Shown here piece by piece: positions 16,610 to 31,600 of a DNA stretch of 64,000 nt. Within the stretch, counting starts at the first letter, position 1. The number at the start of each line of letters is the position of its first letter. The stretch comes from Thalassospira marina (GTDB lineage Bacteria; Pseudomonadota; Alphaproteobacteria; Rhodospirillales; Thalassospiraceae): positions 295,501 through 359,500 of the forward strand of contig NZ_CP024200.1 in assembly GCF_002844375.1 (NCBI RefSeq). Direction: 5' to 3'. The notes beneath the pieces are model-generated. The model was not told the DNA's origin. It saw nothing but the letters and a program-made list of their open reading frames with translations, and searched no databases. A program made the translations under genes and the position numbers.

Positions 16610-19600
16610 ATGGTCGCGGTTATCGGGGAAAACAAAGGTCGTGTGATCCGGCGTGCATTTGCCTATGCGCTGAGTACGACAACATTCCTTGTGCCTGTCG
16701 TGGCGATGGCGAACCCGCAAATCGTGACCGATGGCAACACCGCAACCAACCTGAATGTGCATGGCAATGTTACGGATGTTACGACATCAACCATTCAGGG
16801 AAACAGCGCGCTAAACTCGTTTAGCAAGTTTGATGTTTACCAGGGCAACACCGTTAACCTGTTTGTGCCAGACCAGGCTGATCATTTGATCAATATGGTC
16901 AACGGGCCGCGCTCGCATATTGACGGTATCCTCAATTCCATCAAAAACGGGCAGATCGGCGGGCAGGTTTATCTGCTTAACCCCAACGGTGTTGCCATTG
17001 GCGCGCAGGGGCAGCTTAATGTTGGCAGCCTGACCATCATGGCGCCGACCGAAGAATTCTCCGGCTCGTTTTTCGATGCGCCGGGGCAGGCCAATGCAGG
17101 TGCCCTGCAACAATTGCTGTCGGGCAATGTACCCCTTTCCAAAGATGGCCTGATCACCATTGACGGTTCCATTCGCGCCACCCGCAAGGCTGCGCTGATT
17201 GCCAATGGTGTGCAGGTTGCAGGCGATATCGTTGTGGGTGCGCAAGCCCTTAATCAGATTGCCTTTTCCGATGTTGTGAATGTCGATGGCCTGGATGCCG
17301 GGCAGGAAGCTGTTGTTGATGATAATGGCTATATCGAAATCAAGGGTGGGCCATCCGGCGTTGATATTTCGGGTATCCTTTCGGCCGATGGTGCCGATGG
17401 CAAAAATGCCGGCACCATTGATGTCCGTGCAACGGGCGATATTTCGGTGCGTGCAGGTGCGGGTATTTCCGCCCGTGGTATCGGGGCGAATTCCAAAGGC
17501 GGTAAAATTACGATTTTCGCCGATCAGGACGCCACCTTTTCCGCAGGCGCGCATATCGACATTTCCGGCGGTGAAATTTCCGGTGATGGTGGCTTTGCCG
17601 AATTCAGTGCTGTAAATGCCGTTTACCTGAATGGCGGTACCTTTGCCGGTGGGGCGACAGACGGGGCGGCTGGCACGGTTCTGATTGATCCGAACGACCT
17701 GACGATTTCGGCCAATGTCACGCAAACAGACGGTGCCAGCTACATCTTTGAGGGGCGTGATACGATCACGCTGAAAGCGGGTGTAGAGGTCTCAACCAAA
17801 TCCGCGTCGCAGAAATCCGGGAATATTACCCTAAAGGGTCAAAATATCGTTTTTGAAAGCGGTTCCTCGCTGGATGCATCGGATGGCGATAACAACATGG
17901 GCGCGGGTGATATTACCCTTGAAGCCGCAGGTTCAACCAGCCATTCAATTTCGATTACAGGGGCTACTCTTAGCGGTGCAAATGTTTCGATCACGGCATC
18001 AGCTATCGCCAATGATGGCGACCTTGTTCTAAATCCGCTGTCTGACGTATCGGCAACGGTTACGCTGACCAACACCACGATCAATGCGACCGGCAATGTG
18101 TCGGTTATTGCAAAGGCCGAGCAAGGCCTGCCGACCATAACGCTCGGTCTGTTTGACGCCCGTAGTGCGACCGCATCGCTGACCATGACCAATGGTTCCA
18201 TTGTTGCTGGTGGCGATATCTCGCTTGCGTCATCAAGCAAAATTACCAGTGAGGTTATTGGTGCCCTTCTGGCAAGTCCGATCAATGCATCGGTTGCAGT
18301 CACAGACAGCAAGGCCACCACCCTGGTTACGGGCACGGCCGATCTTCAGGCTGATGGTGATGTTGACGTCACCGCTGATGCGGTAACGGATTCAACAGCC
18401 ATTGCCAAATCGGTTTCTGCGGCGGTGGGGGTGACTACCGCTGTTTCCGTGATTGATAATAGTGCGATTGCGCGGATCAACGGCACGGCCAAAATTTCCA
18501 ACGGTGATGCGGTTACCGTTCGTGCCACCGGCAAAACCCAGGTTGATACCATTGCTGATGCCGCCACGGTGGATAATGGTGGGTCGGGTGCCTCTATCGG
18601 TGTTGCCATTTCCGATGTTGATGCCACCGCGATTGCCGAAATTGGCGAAGGTGCGCTGGTAACCAACGCCGCCAGCCTTGATGTAAGCGCCCAAAACGTA
18701 ACCACGCAAAATACCGCTTCGCGTGCCGGTGTTGCCGATGGTGCGGGTACGGCATCGTCACTGTTTGGTGATGCACTGGATAAAACCGGCCTTGGCGATA
18801 CCGCGAAAGGCGAGCTTTCGGCCCTGTTTGACGGGGTTTTGAAAAATGTCAGTGACAATCTGAAGGAAAAGCCGAAAGACGGCGAAGAAGATAGTGGCGG
18901 GGTCCAGGTTGCAGGGGCACTTTCCTATGCGTCCAGCAATTTTGATACCGAAGCCCTGATTACGGCCAATGCCGATAAAACCATATCACTTTCCGGCGCG
19001 TTGACGGTTAATGCCGAAGCCATCGCCCAGACCAACACCCTTGCAAGCGGCATCACCGCAGGTGGCAAAGCTGGCGGTGGTGCTGGTGTTTCCATCCAGA
19101 CGGTCGATAACAAACTGCTGGCCAGCATTGCGGCAGCCGGTTCAAATACGCTTACCATTCAAGCCAAGGACCTGACGGTTAACGCCGAAACCAAAAGCAT
19201 CGATGAAGACATCACCGATGAAGAAAATAACGGCTTTAATGTCGAAGCCTTTGCCGGGCAGGAAGCTGAAGATGTTGGCATTGCCGGTGCGCTTGGCCTT
19301 CTGATTATCAACAGCAATTCGTCGCTGGCCGAACTTGGCAATAATGTCGCGATTGATGCCAAAACCGGCACTGTTACCGTAAGTGCCACCGGTGGTGCCG
19401 ATGCCGGTGTGGTTGCCGATGGCTCGCCCGAGGATGAATCCGTTATCGGGGCGCTGTTTGAAGCATATGAAACCTATACCGAAACCGAAGAAGACGCCAA
19501 TGCACAGCCCAAAGTGGGCATTGGTGCGGCCATCGCGATCAATATTTCCAATAGCAATGTTGATGCTGCCGTTCGTGGCGGCGTTACCCTGACCAATGCG

Positions 19601-22600
19601 ACCGGCCTTGATGTTTCAGCCGTTTCCAATGGCTCGGTCAGTACATCGGCCAATTCGGCAGGGGCGGGTGGTGTTGCCGTTGTGCCGGTACTGGCACTGT
19701 CGGTTGCCAATGACCACGTTACATCCGGTATTGAATCAGCCGTTAGCGGCTTGCAGCTTGCAGGTGACGTTTCGATCACTGCGGAACAGAACCTTGCCGT
19801 GCTGTCGGTTGGCAAGGCCGCCAGTGGCGATGCGGATAATGCATCGAATGTTGCCATTGGTTTGACGGTGGGGATCAGCACCGTCAATGCCGATGCCAAG
19901 GCATTGCTGGACCGTGACCTCGATACGAAAGACGGTGATACTGCAGGCGACATCACCATTGCAGCAACGTCGGCCCGCGACATTCGCACAGGTGCCGCTG
20001 CAGGGACCAATACCGACCCGGGCGATACCGGCACCGAGGGCGAGGAAGAACCCGCCGATCAGGCCAAAAGCGATGTTCTGGGCACCATCCAGCAGGCGGC
20101 AGCCTTTGGGAACCTGTATTCATCGAGCAAGGATAAGGTTGACGGCGAAGCAACTGCGAACAAGGCAAATGTTTCAGCCGATAAGGGCGATGACGCCGAT
20201 GAAGGCGGCAAGGTTTCGGCTGCTGCGGCGTTGGGCCTGACGATTGCAAATACTGAAACCAGCGCCGGTATTGCCGCATCACGCACGGTTTCGGGTGGCA
20301 ATATCACAATTGCCTCGAAGGATAATACCGATAGCCAGGCTGCTGCCGATGGCAGTGCCGCCGAGGCCGATAACAACATTGGTGCGGCCGTTGCCCTGAA
20401 TATTGCCAATGTTATCAACACGGCCAGCATTGGCAGTTCAGCCAGTGTTTCGGGCACGGGTGTTGCCCTGTCTGCTATCACCAACAGCTTCACCGTGCTT
20501 GATGATGATGGAAACCCGGTCAAGGACGACGATGACGAGGACGTTATCGATGATGCCAATACCTATGTCACATCCGCAGTTGCGGGTGCCGGGGTTGGCA
20601 ACCTGTCGATCGCAGGTGCAGTTGCAATCGCCCTGATTGATCAGACCAGCACGGCGAATATCGGCGAAAATGCCACGATTACGGTGACGGCGAGTGGGGC
20701 CAGCATCACAGCGCAATCCAACCGCGTGATTGAAACAATGTCGTCGGGTTCGGTGGGTGAAAAGACCCCGACCCTTGATGAATTTGCTGACCGTTACACC
20801 ACGCTAGGCGGTATGACCGCCCGAATTAACGGCAAGCTTACCTCGGTTGGCGACAAGATCGAGGAAAGCAAGGCGGATAGCGGCAGTGGGTCAGGCGATA
20901 GTGGTTCTGGCAGTGGGGATGCCGGTTCGGGCGATAGCGGTTCGGGTGGTAGCAGCGGCAAACTTGGCGTTGGTGCATCTTTTGCCATCACGGTCGATAA
21001 CACCACGACCCGTGCGCGCATCAGTAATGGTGCAACGTTAAGCGCGACGACAGCGGGGGACGTTTCGGTTTCGGCCACGTCGGGGCTGGAACACACCACC
21101 CATGCCGAGGCCGCGAGTGCGCCATCGGCTGACCTTCTTAATCTGGAAGAAAAAAGCGAAACGTCGGCCTATTCGCTTGATGCTGCGGTGGCGATTGCCG
21201 TTACCAATGAAATGACCGAAAGCCGTGTTGGCACTGACGACGTTGCGTTGACGTCGGATGGCAAAGTAACCATCAGTGCTGATTCCACGTCCGAAGTGCT
21301 GGTTCAGGCCGATGGTGAAGCCGCCGGTGAAAAAGCCGCTGCTGGTGCATCGCTTGCGCTGGGTATTACCAGCAGCACAACCAAGGCATCGCTTGGCCGT
21401 TCGGTGACTGCGAAAGGCGCGCTAAGCGTTACTTCGACCGCCCTTTCAAAAGATATTACCCTGGCGCTGGCAACCGCGCGCGGGACCATTCTGGAGGGCT
21501 ACAAAAACAAATTCGTCGATGCGACAGATGAAATGTTGCTGGCAGGTGACTTTGGCGATGAAGAAGGTGGCGATAAAAAGCCCCGCAGCGCGCAGGTCCT
21601 GGCTGATCAAAAGGATTCCGGCAATAACAAGACCAGTTCGGTCGATGAAAGCGGCAAGTCCGATAGTTCCAAAAGCGGGAAATCCGTAAGCATTGCCGCA
21701 GCTGTTGGTGTTGGCGTCAATAGCCGCAAAAGCATTGCCACCATCGATGATGGTGCATCCGACAGCACAAAGACCCTGTCTTCCGACAGTACGATTGATG
21801 TTACCTCGAAAAATGATGCTAACGCGCAAACGCGCGGTACGGGTGCAGCCGTTCTGTCTGATACCGGTATTGCCGTGGGTGTTGCCGTAACTGCAACCAA
21901 CCACGAAACCACGGCCAAGCTGGGTGATTACACCACAATTTCCGGCTCGACCGGGGTCAATGTTACCGCGCAATCCACGCAAAATCAGGCCGATGATTTT
22001 GCCAATAAACTGATGGCCGAGGCCATCGCCGGTGCCGGTGCCAAGAAATTGGGTGTTGCCGGCGCGCTTAGCGTGATCAACACCGACAATGACAGCAGTG
22101 CCACCCTTGGCAAAAATGTTGATGTGACGTCAACCGGTGCGGTCCAGGTGACGTCAAGCGAGAAAAACCACATTGTGTCGCGTGCGCTTGCCGCCAGCGT
22201 CAGTGTCGGGGCACAGGCCAGAACCGCCGTTGGTGCGACATTCGCGCTGATCAATGCGGGCAATACCAACAAGGCCCTGGTTGATGAAGGTGCCAAAATC
22301 ACCACCACCGGCGATGTGATGGTTTCGGCGAAAAACCTGCGTCAGTCCGAAAGCAGTTTTGGTTTTGACGGGGATTATTCCCTGCTTAACCCGACCTCGG
22401 TTTTCCAGACGTCGAACTATTACACCGAAGCACTCGCCGGTGCTGCCTCGACAGGTAATACAGCCCTTTCCGGTTCGTTCTCGGTTACGGTTACGCAAAA
22501 CGAAACGTCGGCTGAAATTGCCAAATCGGCCACGATCAGCGCCGATGATATTACCCTGACCGCCGAAAACCGCCAGAATGCCCGCACCCTGGGCGGTGCC

Positions 22601-25600
22601 ATTGCCGTTTCCAAGCAGACCGGTGTTGGCATTACGCTTAATGCCATGGTTCTGTCCGATACGGTTACGGCACGGTTGGGGACGTCGGGTGCCACCACCG
22701 GTGCCAGCCTGACCTCGACAGGGGATGTGGCCATCAGTGCCAAGGCCGAACAGGACCTTGGGTCGATCGTGGTTGCCGGTGCAGGCGGGGTAAATGGCAC
22801 GGCTGTTGGGGGTGCGGTTGGCATTAATGTCATCCAGACCGAAGCGATTGCCGATGTTGCGGCAAAATCGACCATTTCGTCGGCCAAGGGTGCCAGCGTG
22901 GGTGCCACCAGTGCTACGGGCATCAGTACCTTTGTTGGTGGTATTGCCTTTAGCGGCCAGACGGGCGTGGGGGCTGGGCTGGCAACCAACCTTATTTTGG
23001 CAAAAACCGCTGCATCGATTGGGGATTCCGCCAATGTTTCGGCGGCCAATGCCATTGAAGTTGATGCCAATGCCAGCGAGGATATTTCCTCGGCCACGGT
23101 CAGTGCGGCAGGATCCACCGGGGGCACAACGGTTGCCATTACCCTGGGTGCCAATACGGTTAAAAGCGATACATCGGCCACCATTGGCAATGATGCATCG
23201 CTAAATGCGGCAAATGCAGCAGGCACGCGCAGCATTTCCGTTACCGCCAGGGATAAAACCGATATTGGCAATATCATGGGGGCGGGGGCCTTTGGGTCGG
23301 GCACCGGTGTTGGCGGTGTGCTGGCCAGCAACGCCATTGCCAAAACCACCCGTGCGGTCCTGAATGGTACGGCAAAGGCCGATACCAACATCGTCGTGAC
23401 CGCCAATAGCGAACAGAATATCACCGCCCTGTCGCTGGGTGTTGCATTGACCGGTGGTACTGCCATTACCGGCTCGGGCGCGCTGGCGCTGGTTGATAAT
23501 ACAACCACCGCTGTTATCGGCGAACGTGACGAAAATGATGGTGATAGCGTTTCGCGCGCAACCGTTACCAGCACCGGCAATATCGCCATTCATGCCAGCG
23601 ATGAAACCGATGCGCTTGTTATTACTGGCTCGGGTGCGGGCGGCGGTGGCAACGCCGGTGGTGCATCGCTTGGCGTAACCACCTTTATTGGTGAAACGAC
23701 CGCCTATATTGGCCGTAACGCCAATGTCACGGCCTTTGGTAATTCCGCATCGGGCCTGGATGTGATGACGGGTGGTGTCACCCTTTCTAGTGCTTTGTTT
23801 GGCGGCTATTCCGATCTGGATACCGATAGCGCGGGCAGCAAGCTGCAATCAACGTCCGATGGTGCCCTGGCGCTGAATTCATCATCGATTGATGATCTTA
23901 AAGACGGTGCCTTCAAGAAAACCCTGACGACGGAAAACCGTAAGGGGCTGTCGGTTACGGCCTATTCTGACCAGGATATTGCCAATTTCGCCGCAACGGG
24001 TGCCGCCGGTGGCGGTAATGCCGTTGCCGGTGCGGTTGCTGTTGGTGTCGTTTCCGATACTACCAAGGCCTATATTGATGACGGTGCGAAAATCAACCAG
24101 GCAAGCGGCACAGCGGGGGCGGCACAAACCGTTACCCTGCAGGCCCAGGGCGATACCCTGTCACTTGATGTGGCGGGTGGTGTTGCCGTAGGTGGCGGCA
24201 ACGCCATTGGCGGTGCGATTGACAGCTTGACGCTCAGCAAAACCACCAGCGCCTATATCGGGCAGGGTGCGGTCGTTACCTCGGCTGATGATATATTGGT
24301 TGCTGCCGATCAGGCGACCCATGCCATTTCGGTTGCCGCCAATATTGCCGCGGCCGGCAATGCAGGTGTGGGGGCATCGCTTTCGGTGCTGGTCGCATCC
24401 AATACCACGCTGGCCTATATTAATGGCCTGGTAAATACCGGCGGTGATCTGTCGATTGATGCCGATACCGACACAACCTTTATCCAGGTTGCCGGGCAAA
24501 TCAGTGCGGGTGGATCTGCCGGTGTCGGCGGCGCGCTGGGTGTTTCAGTGCTGGATAATACCACCAAGGCCTATACCGATACCCACGCCCAAACCAATGC
24601 CAAAGGCAAAACCAAAATTGCCGCCAGCGGCCATGAAGAAGAATATGCCGCCGTTGTCGCCGGTGCCGGTGGCGGCAGTGCCGGTGTGGCCGGTTCGGTG
24701 CGTGTGGGTGTGCATACCTCGACCACACAGGCCTATGCAGCAGGTAAGGTAAACCAGAACAGTGATTATTCCATTACCGGTCAGAATGTCGACATTGATG
24801 CCGAAAGCTTTGTGCGACTGGTTAGCGTAACGGGGGGCCTTGGCGGTGGTGGTGTTGCCGGTATTGGCGCGGCGGCAGACGTGGTTATTTTGCGTAATAA
24901 CGCCAATGCCTTTATCGGTGCCGGAAGCCAGGTTTCGGCCCATGACAGCATTTCCCTGAATGCCACATCGGAAAAACAGTTGTTGCAGCTTGGCGTCGCT
25001 GGTGCCGCAGGCGGGCAGGTTGGTGTTGCCGGTGCGCTGACGGTTGCATTCCTGGGGGGCATTGTTGATGACGATGCCAAATCCCGCCTTTCCAGCAATG
25101 ATAGCGAAAATGAAGGCAATACCTGGTCCGCCGCTGACGATGCGACCAATAAAAATCTGATCGGCAATGCCCTTGGTGATCGCGACGAAGCCAAGGCAGC
25201 AAACGATGCCGCTGCTGCGCAACGCAGCAAAACCCAGATCACTGATGATTTCGACGCAACGGCCGAAGCATCGCGTAATGATACCAAGGCATTTGTTGGC
25301 CAGGGCGCAACGGTTTATTCCGGTTCGACCATTGATATCAATTCGTCCGATACCTCCAAGGTTATTGCCGGAACCCTCGCTGTTGCCGGTAGTGGTGGTG
25401 TTTCGGTTGGCGGTGGCATTACCATCACCACGGTTGATAGTTCGGCACAATCCTATATTGCCAGCCAGGCGGCGGTTGATGCCGTTAATGCCATTTCAAT
25501 CAAGGCTGCCAGCCACGATAACGTCATTAACGCTGCTGCGGCAGGCGGTGGTGCGCTTTATACTGCCATTAACGGGTCGGTTGCGATTACCACCCTTCTG

Positions 25601-28600
25601 TCCGATGCGTCGGCCTATATCGGCGATGATGCCCTGGTAAACCAGGATGATGACTTTACGGCGGGCGATAGCCAGGATGTTATTCTGGATGCCAAAAGCG
25701 ACAGCAATGTCATTACCGTTAGCGGGGCTGCAGGCGGGGCGATTGTGGGTATTGGTGCGGCGGCCAACGTCACCACCATTGCCAAGGAAACCCACGCCTG
25801 GATTGGCGAGGACGCCAAGGTTGATGCCAACCGCAATGTGACGGTTGATGCCAATTCGGATGATAATATCGTTGCAGTAACGGTCAGTGTGCAGGGCGGT
25901 GCCGTGGGTGCCGGTGGCACGGCGGCGGTTAATACCGTTGTGTCGGACACGGCGGCGCGCGTGCTTGAAGGGGCCAGTGTCAATGCCAACGGCAATATGC
26001 GTGTTCAGGCCCTGAACGACGTTGAACTGGACGATATTTCAACATCCGTTGCCGTGGGCGGGGCGGCCCTTGGTGGTGTTGTTTCGGTTAACACCATTTC
26101 GGCGACAACCGAAGCCACCATTGCCGATGATGCGATATTGAATGTTTTGGGCAATGGCACGGCGATTTCTATTGCGGCCGACGGCGGTACACGTGCAGAA
26201 ACCAACGAAGTTGCCCTTGCCGAAACCACCCAGACCAACGAAGACGACAGCACCCTTAAGGTTTCTGCCGTTGATGTTGACCGTTCAACACTGACACGCA
26301 ACACATCCACCATTAGCGGCCTGGCCGTGGTGGCCCGTTCGGATCAGGATGTAACGGCATTGCCGATCAGTGCGGGGGCCAGTGCGGCTGGTGCGCTTTC
26401 GGGCGTGGCATCGGTTAACGTCATTGCCGGTACAACCAAGGCTGAAATTGGCGCAGCAACGATCAACGCGATTAATACCGGTGCATCCAGTGCGCAGGAT
26501 GTTTTGGTCGCGGCCTATGACAGCACCGACCTGTCAACCGTGCCGGTTACGGCGGCGGTTACCGGTTCTGGCCCGGCGGTTAGTGCGGCGGCAGCCACCA
26601 ACGTTATTTCCAAAACCCTGACCGCGCGTATGGGCGGCACGGTAACGGCGAAGGACGATATCGTTGTTTCGGCGGTATCGGATCAGGACCTTTCCAGCAT
26701 CACGGCCAATGGCGCGGCAAGTGCTGTGGCCGGTGCCAACCTGTCGGTTGGTGTTGATGTGGTTGATAACACCGTTCTTTCCGAAATTGCCGATGGCACA
26801 ACGGTTACCAATGGCGATGATCTGACGGTCAGCGCCAAGGAAACCAGTGACTTTAACCAGACCATTGGTTCGGCGTCTGTCGCGGGTGTTACGGCTGCGG
26901 GTGGCTCGATTGGTGTGGCGGTTTCGTCTTCTGAAATCACTGCCCGTATTGGCAAAAACGCCGTTATCAATTCGGACGGTATTATTGATGTCAGTGCCAA
27001 TTCCATTCAAAACCTGATGCAATATAACGTTGCCGGTGGGGCATCGGCCGGGTTGGCCATTCAGGGTGCAATCAGCGTGCGTACCGCAACGGTGCAAACC
27101 CTGGCCGAAATTGGCGATGGCGCAAAAATCAACCAGACGACGGTGACAGGTGCTGATGACCAGGCCGTTAATGTGTCGGCCACAAACAGCCTGACCGTCG
27201 GTGGGGCAGCGGGTGCTGGTGCCATTGGCGGGGTGGCCGGTATTGGCTTTGGCATGGACATTGCCGTGGCGCGCAACGCCACCACCGCACGCATTGGTGC
27301 AAACACGCAGGTCACGGCAAAGGATGATGTTTCTGTTACTGCCAGCGCGGAAAAAGACATTTCCGCAACCGGCATCGCTGCTGCTGGCGGGCTAAGTGCG
27401 GGTGTCGCCGGTTCCGTTGCCATTGCCGTTCTTGGGGGCGATGCAGACAGCCGCGGTACGGACCAGCTGACATCGGATAATGGCAGCATCAGCAGCCAGG
27501 TAAATGCCGAGGCCGGGAAGGATCGCAGTGCGGATCTTTCCACTTCCGATGCGGGGGCACTGGCACATTCCAAGGCGGGTGATGCCAATAGCGACCGCAC
27601 CACGGCCAAATCCAAAACCCAGAATGTCATGGCACCGCTTAGTTCTGACAATGTCAGCTATGACGATGGTGTTTCAGCGGTTGTTGATAACAATGCCACC
27701 ATCAAGGCGGGCGGCGATATTAACATCAAGGCAAATGATGCCAGCCGCGTTCGCGCCTTTGCCGGGGGTGCCGCCGTTGGCACCGTTGGTGTTGGTGGCT
27801 GGGTCGCGGTTGCCAGCATGGGTACTACGGCCCAGGCATTGGTCGGCCAGAATGCCGATCTTGATGCCGGTAACACGATTACGATTTCGTCTGACCTGAA
27901 GGACAAAACCGACCGTTCGATTGCCGAAGCCTATGGCGCGTCGGCCGGGGCTGTTGGTGTCAGTGCAACCATTGCTGTTCTGGATCGTTCCACCACCACC
28001 CAGTCCCTGATTGGCAGTGGTGCCAGTCTTCTGGCTGATGATGCGATTTTGATCACCTCGAAAAATACTTCGGGTGGGCAAACGCGCGCAATTGCCGGGG
28101 CGGCGGGCTTTGCCGCAGCGGGTATTTCGGTGGCGGTTACAAAATCCGATGATGATGTAAAATCTGAAATCGGTGCCAATGCCAAACTTGGTACCAAGGC
28201 CGATCCTGCCAGCGACATTACCCTAAGTGCCACCAATGGCGGCAGCTTTGATGCCTATTCCGTTGGTGCGGCCCTTGGCCTTGTTGGGACGGGTGCCGGT
28301 GCCAGTGCCACGGTGGACCTGGATGGCGATACAACGGCCAAGGTCGGTTCTGGCGCGATTATTTATAGTGACGGTGACGTTGTTGTTTCCGCGATTGACC
28401 AGCCCGATGTCAGCTCGGAGGCAGTTGGTGCCGCGCTTAGTGCAGGTTACAGCCTGGGTGTTTCACTTTCGCAGGCATTGCTGGATCGCAATATCATCAC
28501 GCTGGTTGATAACAATGCCAGCATCACCGCAGACAGCATTTCGCTGAAGGCGGAGATGCTTAAGGCATCTGCCGGTAATAACGTGGATTCCAAGGCCATC

Positions 28601-31600
28601 GCGGGCAGCGGCGGGCTTCTGGTTGGTGCGGCGGGTTCTTCGGCCGTGACCACCATGAATGTTGATGTTTCGGCATCAACGGGCAGCAATGCAAAGCTTC
28701 TGGGTATTGAACGCACCCAGACCGATGAAAACAATGTGACCACCGCCGTTGCCGACCACGGCATTTCCGTCTACGCGCACAACGCAGCTGCCGCCGAAGG
28801 CCGCGCCATTGGTGTGACCGCCGGGGCGATTGCCCTTGGCGCGCATAGTGCTGTTGTCGATGCCGATACTACCTCCAAAGCCCTGCTTGGTGCCGGTACA
28901 ACCGCCACCACCATGGCAGACCTTTCGATCACCTCGCTTGGTGAAGAACATGTTTATGGCGATACGGTTTCGGGTGCGGGTGGCGTTGGCGTTGCCCAGG
29001 CCGGTTTGACCGATGTTGACCTGAACAGCACGGTTCAGGCAGGCACCCTTGACAGCTCATCGCTGACCACCCTGCGGGCGGATGGCACAACAACCATCAC
29101 CGCCACCTCCAATGGCAAATATGACGGCAAAATAGATACCACCGGTGCGGCCTTGGCACAGGCTGCTGCCGGTGCGCTGATTGTCGATGGCACCAGCAAT
29201 GTCTGGGCGGGCTTTGGCGCGAAAACTGGGCTTAAAACCCATCAATTGTCGTTGCTGGCGCTAAACCAGCTTAGCAAGGATCTGGTATCGGATTCCAACT
29301 TTAAAACCAGCCAGGGTGGCGGGTTTAACATGGCTGTTGGTGTTTCCAGCGGCACCATGAATGCGGCAACAAATATTGGCATTGGCGCAAATTCCAACAT
29401 TTACGTTTACGGCACATCCGCCGATCAGGGCGGTGCCTCGGTTCAGGCCCTGACCAAAGTTACCGTCGATGACGAAGCAAGTTTTGACAGCGGTGGTCTG
29501 ATCAGCGCGCCAATTGCCACTACCATTCAAACGGCGAATATCGGCAGCAATGTTTCAATGGGCAGTAATGCCAATTTTGAAACCCAGGCCGGTGACCTGG
29601 TTATTGCCGCACGAAGTGACGCCACGATGAGCGCGCGTGCACGTTCCGTTACCTATGGTTTTGCCGGTGCTGCCGGGGGTGTTTCCAAGGCAACAGTTAC
29701 CGCCAATGATGCGGTGACTGTTGGGTCGTCTACCAACCTGATCGGTGTTGGTGAAGTTGAAATTTATGCTGGTGCCGATGCAACCGGCCTTGGCATTATT
29801 GAAAGCAAGGCCGATACGCGCCTGTTTAACAAAACCGCCATTTCCATTCCCACCCCGCCCACGGCGGATGCCAAAGCCACCCATAACAGCAATGTCACCA
29901 TTGCGTCGGGTGCGCTGGTCGCATCGGCGAAGGATCTGCGTGTTCAGGCAACCGAAGGCCACCTGTTTGCCAATGGCGTGGGCCGGGCAACCGACCTTGC
30001 CAAAAAGGCACTGGAAGCCATTGGCGAAGTTTTTGGTGGTGATACCGAAGGTTCGCTTGAAGTTGTGGGCGGCACCAGCAAGAACGAAGGCGTTGGCGGC
30101 ATCACTGTGGACGGCGAATTGCGGACCGGTATCCGCAATAAACGCTACATCACCTTTGGCACCGATTTCAGTTCCTATGTTGCCGATGCCAACGGCAATA
30201 TGGTCCGTTATTATCCCAGCTACGATACGGAAAATAACCAGTGGGTTCTTGCGGTTCAGGACCCCGATAACCCTTCGGTTCCGAAAATCATCAAGGTTTT
30301 CACCCCGGAAGAAATCAGCGAAGGCATGGGCTTTAGCATCCTTGCCGACCAGAATCTTGGACAAAGCCTGCAGGCTGAAGTTTCGCGCCTGGAAAACGTT
30401 CTTCTGCGGTATGGCAGCTCGTCTGATGCCAACAGCCAGCAGATCAAAAGCGATATCAATGCCCGCCTGACCATTCTGCGGGCGGCGATTGCCAGCCGTA
30501 AATCTGACAGCTATGTCGACGTTATCCAGATTGACCCGACCGAAGCCGCAACCGGCAATGTCGAACTGTTTTCGGATTACGTTGTTGGTTCGGGCAAAAT
30601 CAACAGCCCGGGCGATGCCGAAATCAAGATCATCAACAATTCGCCCATGCCGATCCGTATTACGGAAATGACCATCCCCGATGAACTGGGTGGCAATATT
30701 CTGTTTAACGGTCAGTCGGTGCTGACGGCGACGGATATCAATGCCCGCAATACCGATGCGGTTGGTACGGCATCGATGGAAATGGTCAGTTCCGTTTCTT
30801 CTGATGAACCGCAAATCATTATTGAAAACAACTTTGATCCGGCATCTGGCGTCTATAACCCGGGGAACAAGCTCGATATCGCGGCACCCGATGTTATCCT
30901 TGCCGGTCAGATCAACAATATTAACGGCCTGATCAAGGTCAGCAGCAGCAAGGGTTCGATCTATTCGGTCGCCAGCATGCGCGGCGCGACTGTCGAAATC
31001 TCAACGGGTGGTGATTTCGTCTTTGATTCCCCTGATACCCTGCTCAATATCGGTGCCCATCCCGATGCCGGTTTTTCGTCGCTTGTCAGCCAATATGAAA
31101 GCGGGTCTGCTACCAGTGGTTCCGCCAATAATGTCAGCCAGGCGGTTGATGATTCCAGCTCGACCATTGCGGCGAACAATGTCTTCATCAATGCCGATAC
31201 CATCAATATCAATGGTGTGATCCAATCAGGCATTGCCGATAAGCAGATCGTTATTAACCAGTCGGATGTTGATGCCGCTTATATCGCGGGCGCTAATTCT
31301 GGTGCGCGCTATGTCGAGGTTAAAAATGTTGGCATCACCATGGGTTCGGGCCGCGTTGGCGTGGGGGGTATCCGCGCCGAACTGGACCGTGTAACGGGTG
31401 AAATCCGTATTCTTGATGCCAAGGTTGAAGGCGGAACGGTTCTTCTGAGCGGCCGTCTGGTTTCAACCGGGAACGGCAAAATCAACGTGATTGATGGCTA
31501 TGGCCAGATCAACATCGTCAATAATTCCACCAGCACCGTGCGCCTGGATGATGTCGATACCGGTGGTATCGAAGGCCAGATCACGCTGATCGACAAAAGC

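Noticed and set aside
16241..16824. Short plus-strand open frames in the adhesin leader
   Set aside because: They overlap each other and the adhesin start in a different frame and lack start signals; the region is treated as leader.
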